Positions 1-7,441 of a DNA stretch of 21,773 nt are shown here, in pieces. The DNA is from JAPLZH01 sp964450345 (GTDB taxonomy: Bacteria > Patescibacteriota > Minisyncoccia > Phycocordibacterales > PALSA-1337), in NCBI GenBank assembly GCA_964450345.1, contig CAYVEL010000011.1, positions 1-21,773 on the forward strand, in the 5' to 3' direction. A model generated the notes under the pieces. That model worked only from the letters and a program-made list of their open reading frames with translations. It had not been told where the DNA came from and made no database searches. The translations under genes were made by a program, and so were the position numbers. Each line of letters begins with the position of its first letter. Position 1 is the stretch's first letter.

Positions 1-11
1 GATAAGTAGAA

Positions 12-17
12 TATAAT
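12..17 (+). promoter_or_regulatory. -10 box of the polysaccharide deacetylase gene
   Basis: A consensus TATAAT lies exactly 6 nt before the ATG at 24. Transcription would then start at or next to the ATG, giving a leaderless mRNA and favouring ATG 24 over GTG 21. The -35 region lies outside the window. Confidence 0.5.
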
Positions 18-20
18 GCC

Positions 21-1106
21 GTGATGATAGATAGGGGATTTAAACAGAGTTTTACAGTAATTTTAGTTATGGCGGTATTTTCCTTTCTGCTGGTTTTTAT
101 TGACTCTGCTACTAAAATTAAAGCTGAAAAAGAGCCAGATATTAAGCCTGTAGAGAATGTGGTTATAGATAATAATGATACAGCCACTTCTACGCAGTAT
201 GTCCTGCTTTCTTTTGATGGTTCTAAAGATAATTCCATGTGGAGAAAGACTTTAGATTTTGCTCGTGATTTTAATAAAGATGGCGATTTTATTCATTTCA
301 CTTATTTTATAAATGGTGTTTACTTTTTATTACCTGAAAATTCAGGAAAATATAATCCACCTAATGCACCTAGTGGTAAAAGTATGATTGGCTTTGCCGA
401 AGGTGTTAGAGATATAGAGAATAGGGTAGCTAATATTAATCGCGCTATAGAAGATGGTCATGAGATAGGTTCTCATGCAGCGGGCCATTTCGCTGGAAGC
501 GCTTGGAGTTTTAATGATTGGAAACAGGAATTTAATGAACAGAATAAATTATTAAATAGTATTTCAATTAACAATCCAGAAATACCTACTAGTACTATTA
601 TTAATTTTAAAAACACTAATTTATTAGGATTTAGAGCACCAGAGTTATCTACTAATTCAGATATGTACGAGGTTCTAAAAGATTTTGGTTTTAAATATGA
701 TTCTTCTATAACTGGAAATAGAGATACCGTTCCATATAAAGATCAGAATGGTATATGGATAATTCCATTAGTTACAATACCTGTAGGTGATAAGGGTGGT
801 AAGACTCTTTCAATGGATTATAATTTTAGACAAGTTCAAACTAATGGATATGATTTAGCTGTAGAAGGTACAGAATATTGGGAGACTCTTAAGAAAGAAA
901 CCACTGATGCATTTAAAGGTTATTTTAATTATGAATATAACGGCCCTAGAAATCCTGTGACAATAGGTAATCACTTCACTTTAATGAATGATGGGGTTTA
1001 TTGGGAGTCTATGAAGCAGTTTATTTCTGATGTTTGTAAGAAAAAAGATGTAAAGTGCGTTACAATGAGTGAGTATGTTAAGCATCTAGATAAATTTAAT
1101 AAATAA
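21..1106 (+). CDS. Membrane-anchored polysaccharide deacetylase (CE4/NodB-like)
   Basis: This is a predicted metal-dependent deacetylase of the NodB/CE4 fold, probably acting on cell-surface or peptidoglycan N-acetyl sugars outside the membrane. Residues 11-27 are hydrophobic and form a signal anchor. Motif 1 appears as SFDGS (64-68), motif 2 as H152-x3-H156 in GSHAAGH, motif 3 as RAPE (205-208), and the late histidine is H318 in GNHF. Classical CE4 enzymes have TFDD in motif 1; here the second, metal-binding Asp is replaced by Gly. Related proteins that start with SFDG exist, so activity may be altered or an alternative ligand used. The start is GTG 21 or ATG 24, and the -10 box position favours ATG. 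A cupin gene follows 11 nt downstream, probably in the same operon. Family assignment is good; the substrate is unknown. Confidence 0.85.
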   Translation: MMIDRGFKQSFTVILVMAVFSFLLVFIDSATKIKAEKEPDIKPVENVVIDNNDTATSTQYVLLSFDGSKDNSMWRKTLDFARDFNKDGDFIHFTYFINGVYFLLPENSGKYNPPNAPSGKSMIGFAEGVRDIENRVANINRAIEDGHEIGSHAAGHFAGSAWSFNDWKQEFNEQNKLLNSISINNPEIPTSTIINFKNTNLLGFRAPELSTNSDMYEVLKDFGFKYDSSITGNRDTVPYKDQNGIWIIPLVTIPVGDKGGKTLSMDYNFRQVQTNGYDLAVEGTEYWETLKKETTDAFKGYFNYEYNGPRNPVTIGNHFTLMNDGVYWESMKQFISDVCKKKDVKCVTMSEYVKHLDKFNK

Positions 1107-1117
1107 TTTATAAAAAT

Positions 1118-1498
1118 ATGAAAGGATTTGTAACGAATATAGAGAAAGATACTTTAGAAAATAATAATTTTCGAAAAGTTATTTTCACTACTAATCACAG
1201 TCAGCTTGTTCTAATGACTCTTCTACCAAATGAGGAAATAGGAGAGGAGATTCATGATGTTGATCAGTTTTTTAGAGTGGAGGCAGGTATGGCTAAGGTT
1301 TACATAGATGGTGAAGAACATGATGTAGAGGATGGTTTTGCTATTGTGGTTCCAGCGGGTTCTAAACATAATGTGATTAATATTTCTGATAGTGAAAAGT
1401 TGAGACTCTATACTATCTACATGCCACCACATCATAAAGATGGTACTGTTCATGTTACTAAAGAGGAGGCACTCGCTGATGAAGATGATCATCTTTAA
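1118..1498 (+). CDS. Single-domain cupin protein
   Basis: A 126-residue cupin. The first cupin motif is HDVDQFFRVEAG (about 46-57) and the second is VVPAGSKHNVIN (about 77-88), giving a plausible His/Gln/His-type metal site. It resembles small cupins annotated as phosphomannose isomerase-like, but lacks the ERPWG-type start of a true type II PMI, unlike the second cupin in this window at 7115-7441. The C-terminal tail is acidic (ADEDDHL). It sits 11 nt after the deacetylase gene, is probably co-transcribed with it, and is followed by a hairpin terminator. The start ATG has no Shine-Dalgarno sequence. The fold is clear; the reaction is not. Confidence 0.8.
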   Translation: MKGFVTNIEKDTLENNNFRKVIFTTNHSQLVLMTLLPNEEIGEEIHDVDQFFRVEAGMAKVYIDGEEHDVEDGFAIVVPAGSKHNVINISDSEKLRLYTIYMPPHHKDGTVHVTKEEALADEDDHL

Positions 1499-1554
1499 TT
1501 CTAAAGTTTAAATAAAATTTTGATTTAAAATTAAGGTTTTAATCTCGAAATAAA

Positions 1555-1578
1555 AAAGCGCTCCGTAAGGAGCGCTTT
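1555..1578. terminator. Bidirectional hairpin terminator between convergent genes
   Basis: A perfect 10-bp stem (AAAGCGCTCC with GGAGCGCTTT) surrounds a GTAA loop. The minus strand continues with six Ts, making a strong intrinsic terminator for the MFS gene. On the plus strand only three Ts follow, so it is weaker for the cupin transcript. Confidence 0.85.
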
Positions 1579-1608
1579 GTGTTAACAAACATAAGCCTTA
1601 AGAACGGT

Positions 1609-2808
1609 TTAGTGATTTCCGAAGTATTTTTTGAAACTTCTAGCCATAATGAACCAGGCTATAAAGGTAAATATTCCTAAACCAAGAATTGCACTTTGAA
1701 GTGTGTAGATAGATGTTATGTAGCTAAAAAATAGCATACAAACAACCTCGGCAGCCTCGCTATACATAGATTTGACCGAGATCATTGTGGCTCTGTCTGC
1801 AGAATTTATATTTTTGTGAAAAATATTTTCTGAGAAAGTTCCAGCAAAACCTCGAACAATGTTTTGTGCTAACGTGAATACTGCTGATAGAGGATGGATA
1901 ATTAAACCCATCATAATCAGGGGGATAGCTATACATCCGAAGATGATATTAATACCTCCCATAGTAGTTGTGGATTTGATTAATCTACTCGCGTTCCAGC
2001 TAGATAAGCAGGCTACTAAATTAAGCCCAGCAAATATATAGCCGTAATAGCGAAGTGGAATATTATTCAGTTCAAAATACTTGTTGTAAGTAAAGAACCA
2101 AAGCTTAGATACCACCGATACGATTACTCCGAAGACTATTAACCATAGAATCATTTTATTGTTCCATGAATTAACGAGACTTCTTTTTATCCGCTTGAAC
2201 CATTTACCATTATGTTTTTCATGGTTATTGCGGACGATAGTGTGATGTTTGTCATTAAAGAATAATGAAATTACAAAACCTGTTAATACTATCCCAGTGT
2301 CAATTCGTAGAGGAAGTCTGATATTTTTTTCTGCCAGATACCCCACGAACAATACTGCAAACGTTACGATGCCAAATTTAATTCCATTGGCTCTGCTGTG
2401 AATCTTTTTAAACTCGTCTTCTCTACCTAATGCAGTTAAGCTGTCTTTAAGTAGGGAGGAGTCTGCACCTGACATGAACGAATATCCAATCGCCCAAAAA
2501 GTATTAGCTAACCAAATCATCAGTTTATTAGTAGATAGTGAGAATATTAAAACCTCACAAACTATTAAGAGCATTCCGATCTGGATTGAACGAGCTCGTC
2601 CATACGTATCAGCAAATGCTCCTGTCGGAACCTGCACAATACTGGCGATAATTACACAGCATGCTTCCATGAAGTATATTTCTGACAGTGACATTTTAGC
2701 GACTGCTGCTATATAAGTGATCAATATCGGTCCCCATAAAATTGGTTCACGAAATATTGCAAATAAGTAGTAGCAGGCTACATTCGAACGTTCTATTTTA
2801 GAGTACAT
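1609..2808 (-). CDS. Major facilitator superfamily transporter
   Basis: A 12-helix-like hydrophobic protein (399 residues from ATG 2808). After the second helix it carries the MFS motif A signature GAFADTYGRARS, and a hydrophilic loop near the middle (FFNDKHHTIVRNNHEKHNGKW) fits the usual 6+6 arrangement. It would move a small solute or drug across the membrane; the substrate cannot be read from sequence. An in-frame GTG at 2823 would add five residues. ATG 2808 is preferred because GAGG sits 9 nt upstream, the only convincing Shine-Dalgarno-like site in the window. By eye its codons are less AT-rich than those of the neighbours. With terminators on both sides and its own operator-like repeat, it looks like an independent and possibly acquired gene. 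Confidence 0.88.
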   Translation of the reverse strand: MYSKIERSNVACYYLFAIFREPILWGPILITYIAAVAKMSLSEIYFMEACCVIIASIVQVPTGAFADTYGRARSIQIGMLLIVCEVLIFSLSTNKLMIWLANTFWAIGYSFMSGADSSLLKDSLTALGREDEFKKIHSRANGIKFGIVTFAVLFVGYLAEKNIRLPLRIDTGIVLTGFVISLFFNDKHHTIVRNNHEKHNGKWFKRIKRSLVNSWNNKMILWLIVFGVIVSVVSKLWFFTYNKYFELNNIPLRYYGYIFAGLNLVACLSSWNASRLIKSTTTMGGINIIFGCIAIPLIMMGLIIHPLSAVFTLAQNIVRGFAGTFSENIFHKNINSADRATMISVKSMYSEAAEVVCMLFFSYITSIYTLQSAILGLGIFTFIAWFIMARSFKKYFGNH

Positions 2809-2833
2809 AAGCACCAACCTCACTTTCTATTTT

Positions 2834-2852
2834 TTAGTTCTATAAGAACTAA
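2834..2852 (-). promoter_or_regulatory. Inverted repeat upstream of the MFS gene (possible operator)
   Basis: A perfect 8-bp inverted repeat, TTAGTTCT-ATA-AGAACTAA, lies 26-44 nt before the MFS start. On the minus strand its centre reads TATAGA, a weak -10 box, so a dimeric repressor bound here would cover the promoter. No regulator gene is adjacent. Confidence 0.4.
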
Positions 2853-2878
2853 TGTTTTTGTTTTTCCAGCTCCAGCAC

Positions 2879-2914
2879 GAAAAAAAATATTCTCGGCTTG
2901 CTGGCCGAGAATAT
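2879..2914 (-). terminator. Intrinsic terminator (minus strand)
   Basis: An 11-bp perfect stem (ATATTCTCGGC with GCCGAGAATAT), loop of 6 nt, followed on the minus strand by a run of eight to nine Ts. It would end a minus-strand transcript arriving from 2915-3110, where no conventional gene lies but a structured element does. Confidence 0.85.
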
Positions 2915-3066
2915 CTAGATAAAAACAATTAATAGAGAGTGATTAATGCATATTAAATAAATAAGCTCGGCTAGAAAGCCAGAAGTGGGCATACCAATAC
3001 CCAAGAGAAGCTGGCATAGTATCGGCCACCTTTCTAAAATGCTTATTAATTTGTATGCATTGATTT
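2915..3066 (-). ncRNA. Candidate structured small RNA (rod-like), or a 42-codon small ORF
   Basis: Positions 2945-2966 and 3041-3061 form a long imperfect inverted repeat with perfect outer (8 bp, AATGCATA/TATGCATT) and inner (6 bp, ATAAGC/GCTTAT) blocks. On the minus strand the rod continues inward with AGAAAG/CTTTCT and CCAG/CTGG and ends in a 7-bp hairpin, TGGGTAT-TGGT-ATGCCCA. A TATAAA box at 3073-3078 would start transcription near 3066, just before the rod, and the terminator at 2879-2914 would end an RNA of about 185 nt. The shape, irregular stems around an asymmetric internal bulge, recalls 6S RNA, but I recognise no family signature. A competing reading is a 42-residue ORF at 3071-2943 that ends in TAA and contains YWYAHFWLSSRAYLF. 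No -35 box at proper spacing was found. Confidence 0.45.
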
Positions 3067-3072
3067 TGCATG

Positions 3073-3078
3073 TTTATA
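3073..3078 (-). promoter_or_regulatory. Possible -10 box for the structured RNA
   Basis: TATAAA on the minus strand, 6-7 nt before the rod-forming element. The nearest -35-like hexamer, TTGTCA at 3101-3106, is 22 nt away, which is too far for a standard promoter, so this call is weak. Confidence 0.3.
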
Positions 3079-3112
3079 AGGCTAACACGTTATAAGAGAC
3101 TGACAAGGGATA

Positions 3113-3150
3113 AGTCCGAAAAATGGCCCAGAAGGGCCATTTTTCGGACT
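3113..3150 (-). terminator. Strong hairpin terminator after the GH130 operon
   Basis: A perfect 17-bp stem (AGTCCGAAAAATGGCCC and its complement) with loop AGAA lies 45 nt past the GH130 stop codon at 3195. The poly-T expected after an intrinsic terminator is inside the stem rather than after it. It fits the end of the minus-strand GH130 operon. Confidence 0.7.
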
Positions 3151-3194
3151 ACATTTTCACTATTTTAAAAACCCTCACATAAGCACTTATGGAT

Positions 3195-5254
3195 TTATCC
3201 AATTAGTGAGTTAAGTATGTATTTAAGTGACATTTTAGCGACTCCGACAACTTTATCTGCACCTCCGTAGTATATAAATACATCATCTCCACGTATTACA
3301 GACCCGCAAGGGAAGACTACATTATTAACTTCACCGACTTTTTCGTAATCCATTTCTGGTTCGAACAATGCTTCATTGTTTCTAGATATAACATGAGTAG
3401 GATCTTCTAGATCTAATAGTGCAGCGCCCATTCTATAAATTCCGTCATCGCATATGCCGTGATAGAACATTAACCAGCCTTCGGGTAGTTTATGTGGAGT
3501 GCTAGATAATCCAATTTTTTTACTATCCCACATACCTTTTCTTGGTTCCATTATTGCAGTACTGTGGTTTATAGATTTTCCAACTTCAAGACTATCTAAC
3601 TCATCCATACATATACAGTGAGCTACTCTGTGAATTAGAATTAGTTTTCCATTAACTCTTTCTGGTAAGATACATGCGTCTTTGTCATCAACTCCCTCGG
3701 GTGTTACTAAAAGAGATTTTTTCCAATTCCATTTTTGATTTAAGAAATCAGCTTTTGAGATCGTGGTTACAGCAACGCGGGGAGGAGTTACCCCATCATA
3801 TGCTGTATAACACATGTATAAAGTGTCTCCGATTATAGAGATTCTAGGATCCTCACATCCTGAATTTCCTGTTGGTCCAGATTTCTTTTGCTCGAAATCT
3901 TCTTTGGGTGCATAAGCTGGAGTGGCTTGTCTGAAATCAATATTGAATCCATCTTTTGATTTTGCGTATCCAACATATGAAGTTCCGTCTACTGATTGTG
4001 ATCTATATAAGATATGAACCTCTCCATTTAGATCTATAGCTGCTGGATTGAATACACATCTATTTTCCCAATCATTTCCAGTTATTGTTAGTATAGGATT
4101 TTTAGGATTTCTTTTAACATCTGAATATCTTCTTTCTGGAAGCATTGAGTTTATTAGATTTTCTAATTTCAATGTCGCCTTGCATGTTGTCGTATCTGAG
4201 GCGCCATAATATATATCTAAATAATCACCATTTAGTAATGCACCAGAAGGGAATGTGATGTCTTGAACAAAACCATATTTTTCATAGACTTCTTCTGGAA
4301 CAAAAATAGAATTTCTTGTTTCAGCGATAATCTTTGAAGGATTATTAGAATCTAGTAGCAAAGCTTCTACTCCGAAAACTTTATCCTGTGAAAAGTAATT
4401 TTGAATATATGAATATATAAGTAACCACCCGTATTTAGTTTTTACAGGAACAGCACCTACTTCTACATGGTCACTATCTTTCTCTCTTATATGTAATTTA
4501 TGTTTATCTAATTCGNNNNNNNNNNNNNNNNNNNNNNNNNNNNNNNNNNNNNNNNNNNNNNNNNNNNNNNNNNNNNNNNNNNNNNNNNNNNNNNNNNNNN
4601 NNNNNNNNNNNNNNNTTCTACATGGTCACTATCTTTCTCTCTTATATGTAATTTATGTTTATCTAATTCGTTATACCAGATCTTCCATTTCTCTTCGTCA
4701 AACAATTCCTCAATATTATCAAGTTCTCTTATAGCTATCTCTGCAGGTGGTTTATCTGTGTTAACGCTCAAAATTACATATATTTTTCCATTTATTCTCT
4801 CTGGAAAAAGAGCCATGGCTTTAGCATTAAATGGGGTGACCAGGTGTCTTTCTTTTACTGTTTTTAAATCATCAGATATTCCTACGGCTACCTTAATACA
4901 TTCGGAATTAAGAGGGTAATTAGATAGGGCAGTATAGAAGATATAATATTTACCTTCGAACTCTGTAACTCTCGGATCTTCACAGCCGAATTTTTCCCAA
5001 GATTCTTCTGGTTTAATGAGTTCAATTCTGTTTGGGAAATCAATATCGTTTTTTGACCATGTTAATCCAATGGTTGAGCGAGAAAGACCAGGGGCAATAC
5101 CCATCTTATCTGGATCTGCGATGGCACGGTAAAGAATATATGTTTTATCTCCAACTCGGATAGGTGATCCATTACAAGTAGAAAGCTCTTCCCATAGATG
5201 GTCTTTGTCTGGGCTCAATATTGGATTATGAGGTGATTTTTTTACAGAATACAT
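3195..5254 (-). CDS. Two-domain GH130-type mannoside phosphorylase/hydrolase (interrupted by an artificial gap)
   Basis: As given, this gene is split by 100 Ns, but it is one ORF. The 55 bases on each side of the gap are identical, and removing one copy plus the Ns (155 bp) joins the two parts in frame with no stop, giving 634 residues. It holds two complete GH130 five-bladed propeller domains: residues 1 to about 320 with GCEDPR (EDPR 92-95), and about 330-634 with GCEDPR (416-419). EDPR contains the Asp regarded as the catalytic acid in GH130. Both domains end with FPSG/FPCG...YYGA/YYGG...A blocks. Domain 2 keeps the WLMFYHG motif, while domain 1 has WLLIYSY without the histidine. No signal peptide is present, so it is cytosolic. 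It lies 2 nt after its paralogue and ends the operon. The family splits beta-mannosides by phosphate or water; which applies cannot be decided here. Confidence 0.88.
4461..4515. repeat. Left copy of a 55-bp exact duplication flanking the N gap
   Basis: Identical base for base to 4616-4670. The copy abuts the Ns directly, as contig ends do when a scaffolder fails to merge a true overlap. Confidence 0.95.
4516..4615. other. Assembly gap of exactly 100 N, probably not real missing sequence
   Basis: The round length of 100 is a typical placeholder for unknown size. Because the flanks overlap by 55 bp and merging restores an open frame, the true distance is most likely minus 55 bp. Confidence 0.95.
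4616..4670. repeat. Right copy of the 55-bp exact duplication flanking the N gap
   Basis: Identical to 4461-4515. It encodes, on the minus strand, ELDKHKLHIREKDSDHVE in the first GH130 domain. The left copy encodes the same peptide and then continues VGAVPVKTKYGWLL, matching the GSPPVKTKYGWLL of the upstream paralogue. Confidence 0.95.
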
Positions 5255-5256
5255 TT

Positions 5257-7140
5257 TTATTTTATCTCAATTATTTTCAGTTCGTTATTAAATGGCTTAT
5301 TTTCTTTAATCTTTTTTACGAAATCATCAATGTTGAATGTGGCTACACAAGTAAACTTATCTGCTCCTCCATAGTAAACGAAGAATGTGTCGTCTTTTAC
5401 CACTGAAGCACAACAATAAACTACTCCAGCTTTATGACCGTGATTTTCATAATGTGCATCCGGCTCTAATATCGGCTGATTGGATCTATAAATAACTTTT
5501 GTTGGGTCTTTTAAGTCTAGAATCATTGCACCGATTTTATATCTGTTAGGATCTTTCATATCCATTGCATGATATAAGAGTAGCCAGCCATACTTAGTTT
5601 TAACGGGAGGGGAGCCAGGACCTCTCATCTTATTGTCCCAGAAATTTTTTCTTCCGCCTTGAGGGCCTCCTTGTGGAATAGGACTTTTAATAAAATTGTT
5701 CCCATCAAACATATCTAGATCATCTATGTAATCAATATATATCTGAGGATGAATACCATGAATAATAGCGAATTTGCCATTAATTTTTTCTGGGAATATT
5801 ACCCAGTTCTTATGTACTTCTCCTTTAGGGGAAATGAACACAGGTTTTGACCAATTCCATTTTTTAGCTAAGAAATCTTTAAGAGAAATAGAAGATAATC
5901 TTATTCTGACAGATGACCATCCGTCAAAAGCTATGTAAACTAAGTAAACTTTATTACCTATTTTAACTACTCTAGGATCTTCGACACCTCCACTAGTTCC
6001 TCCACCTGATGCGTATATAGCGGGCGGTATATCTTTATCGCGTATTTCGAGTTCTCTTGGTTTGATGGTGAAATAAGCAGGGTCTGGATGTTTATAATTT
6101 ATATTAATACCATCTAGACTGTTGAAATATCCAAGTACTGATACATCGTCTTTACCTATTGCACGATATAGGAAATGGATTATTCCATTATGTTCAAAAG
6201 CTCCAGGGTTGAATGTTGCTATTGATTCCCAAGGACTGCTTGGATCTGGTGATAGGATTGGGTTTTTGTCTGAACGAGTTAATTTTATATGGGACTTTGT
6301 GCTGTGGTGGGCGATACGTCTCTGTTTTGAAAATGGATATAAGAATTTTATTCTTAGTAAGTCTGATCCTGATATAGATATGTAAACATATATATGATCA
6401 CCCTCATAGTTAATTCCTAGAGCTTCTGGTCTATGAGATTTACTAGCAGTTGGAATTATTTCTTCAGTAATATTTTCTTCAGACTTCCATAATATATGCC
6501 AAGGATTTTTCTTGTCGAATAAAATTCCCACAATGCTTATGTGCCAGTCTTTAGATTTTTTTGTAATTTTAACAAAAGAGGCAAGTAGTCCCTCATCGAA
6601 TTCATTAACTCCTATTATTTTATGATCTTTTAAATCAGCTAATGTTTTCTTGTATATTATAAGTCCATCTTTTTCTACTTCTGCTATTTGTAGATTTTCA
6701 CGACTTAAAAATGCGAGTAGAGACTTTTTGTTATTGAATTCTGTTTTCAGTGTTACGGCTATACCTTTTTCATTTTCATGAATTATATTTGTCTTCCAGT
6801 GATTATTAGAATTTAACTTTGATATGTATAGGTTTTCTTTTTGACCAACTCTCTTTTTATAAGTTACAAGTTTCTGGTGTAAGTTAATTCTAAAATCATG
6901 ACAATTATTTAGGTCTTCTAGTTCATTGTTCTCATTATAGAATGATATCGGTAATTTTTTACTTAATCTAAAATGTCCGTCTATTAGTGGGATATAGTAT
7001 GAAGCGTTGGTGCTTTTTCTTACAGCTAAAAGGTAGAGCTTTCCCTTGAATTCGAAAAGCGCCTTAGAACTATAAGTATTTGAAAAGTCTAAGCCGACTG
7101 ATTTTTTAATTATTTTAGTAATGTACGATATCATTTTCAT
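5257..7140 (-). CDS. GH130-type mannoside phosphorylase/hydrolase with an extra N-terminal domain
   Basis: The C-terminal half (about 287-610 of 627) is a full GH130 domain: NPILSPDPSSPW, HFLYRAIG, GVEDPR (387-390, with the presumed catalytic Asp), FPEKINGKFAIIHG, PPVKTKYGWLLLYHAMD and CCASVV...YYGGADK. The N-terminal half (about 10-280) has repeated strand-turn units (GKLYLLAVRKS, SLLAFLSREN, GLLASFVKIT) but no EDPR, and looks like a degenerate propeller equivalent to domain 1 of the next gene. No signal peptide is seen. ATG 7140 (or 7134) is chosen over TTG 7158 to reduce overlap with the cupin gene, which this gene still overlaps by 20-26 bp. The next paralogue starts 2 nt downstream. It probably acts in the cytosol on a mannoside, releasing mannose 1-phosphate if phosphorolytic. 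Confidence 0.85.
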   Translation of the reverse strand: MKMISYITKIIKKSVGLDFSNTYSSKALFEFKGKLYLLAVRKSTNASYYIPLIDGHFRLSKKLPISFYNENNELEDLNNCHDFRINLHQKLVTYKKRVGQKENLYISKLNSNNHWKTNIIHENEKGIAVTLKTEFNNKKSLLAFLSRENLQIAEVEKDGLIIYKKTLADLKDHKIIGVNEFDEGLLASFVKITKKSKDWHISIVGILFDKKNPWHILWKSEENITEEIIPTASKSHRPEALGINYEGDHIYVYISISGSDLLRIKFLYPFSKQRRIAHHSTKSHIKLTRSDKNPILSPDPSSPWESIATFNPGAFEHNGIIHFLYRAIGKDDVSVLGYFNSLDGININYKHPDPAYFTIKPRELEIRDKDIPPAIYASGGGTSGGVEDPRVVKIGNKVYLVYIAFDGWSSVRIRLSSISLKDFLAKKWNWSKPVFISPKGEVHKNWVIFPEKINGKFAIIHGIHPQIYIDYIDDLDMFDGNNFIKSPIPQGGPQGGRKNFWDNKMRGPGSPPVKTKYGWLLLYHAMDMKDPNRYKIGAMILDLKDPTKVIYRSNQPILEPDAHYENHGHKAGVVYCCASVVKDDTFFVYYGGADKFTCVATFNIDDFVKKIKENKPFNNELKIIEIK

Positions 7141-7441
7141 CAAAATTGCCACGAGCAATTTCTAAAACTATTGCATTGTTAATTGGACACGATATTTTAT
7201 GCTTTCTACCAATAGGGACGGTATACTCTTCTCCAACCACACCATTGTATATTTGACCATCGATTTCTAATATTGGATTACCCGAAATAATTTTCCAGAA
7301 TTCTTCTCGATTGGCATGGGTTTGGAGATGAAGAGAGCCACCCTTATTTATATACAATAGTTTTACTGTAGTTTTTTCATTTTCTGAGAATTTTTCGAAT
7401 TTACCCCAGTTTCTTTCTTCTGTGTATGTACTTTTAAGCAT
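7115..7441 (-). CDS. Cupin of the type II phosphomannose isomerase family
   Basis: A 108-residue protein matching the isolated C-terminal domain of type II mannose-6-phosphate isomerase/GDP-mannose pyrophosphorylase. It begins with an ERNWGKFEKF block (about 9-18), has HLQTHANREEFW carrying the cupin metal ligands, then GEEYTVPIGRKHKI, and ends GNFDENDIVHY, close to the family's usual G-x-x-x-E-D-D-I-V-R. The known reaction is mannose 6-phosphate to fructose 6-phosphate. It overlaps the end of the phosphomannomutase gene by 8 bp and the start of the first GH130 gene, so the three are translationally coupled. This context supports a mannose-phosphate role. Standalone activity of such short proteins is family inference. 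Confidence 0.87.
   Translation of the reverse strand: MLKSTYTEERNWGKFEKFSENEKTTVKLLYINKGGSLHLQTHANREEFWKIISGNPILEIDGQIYNGVVGEEYTVPIGRKHKISCPINNAIVLEIARGNFDENDIVHY

Noticed and set aside
1223..1492. An 89-residue minus-strand ORF opposite the first cupin
   Set aside because: Antisense shadow of a clear cupin gene, no motif, no promoter or start context.
2915..3112. tmRNA or SRP RNA as an explanation for the structured element
   Set aside because: Neither strand shows the GGUUUCGAC-type tmRNA sequence, an alanine tRNA-like end, or the GGAAGCAGC-type SRP apical motif.
3195..4361. A separate 388-residue GH130 gene starting at TTG
   Set aside because: It is the C-terminal part of the gene broken by the artificial gap. 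The reading frame is open upstream to the Ns and joins in frame with the other part once the 55-bp overlap is collapsed.
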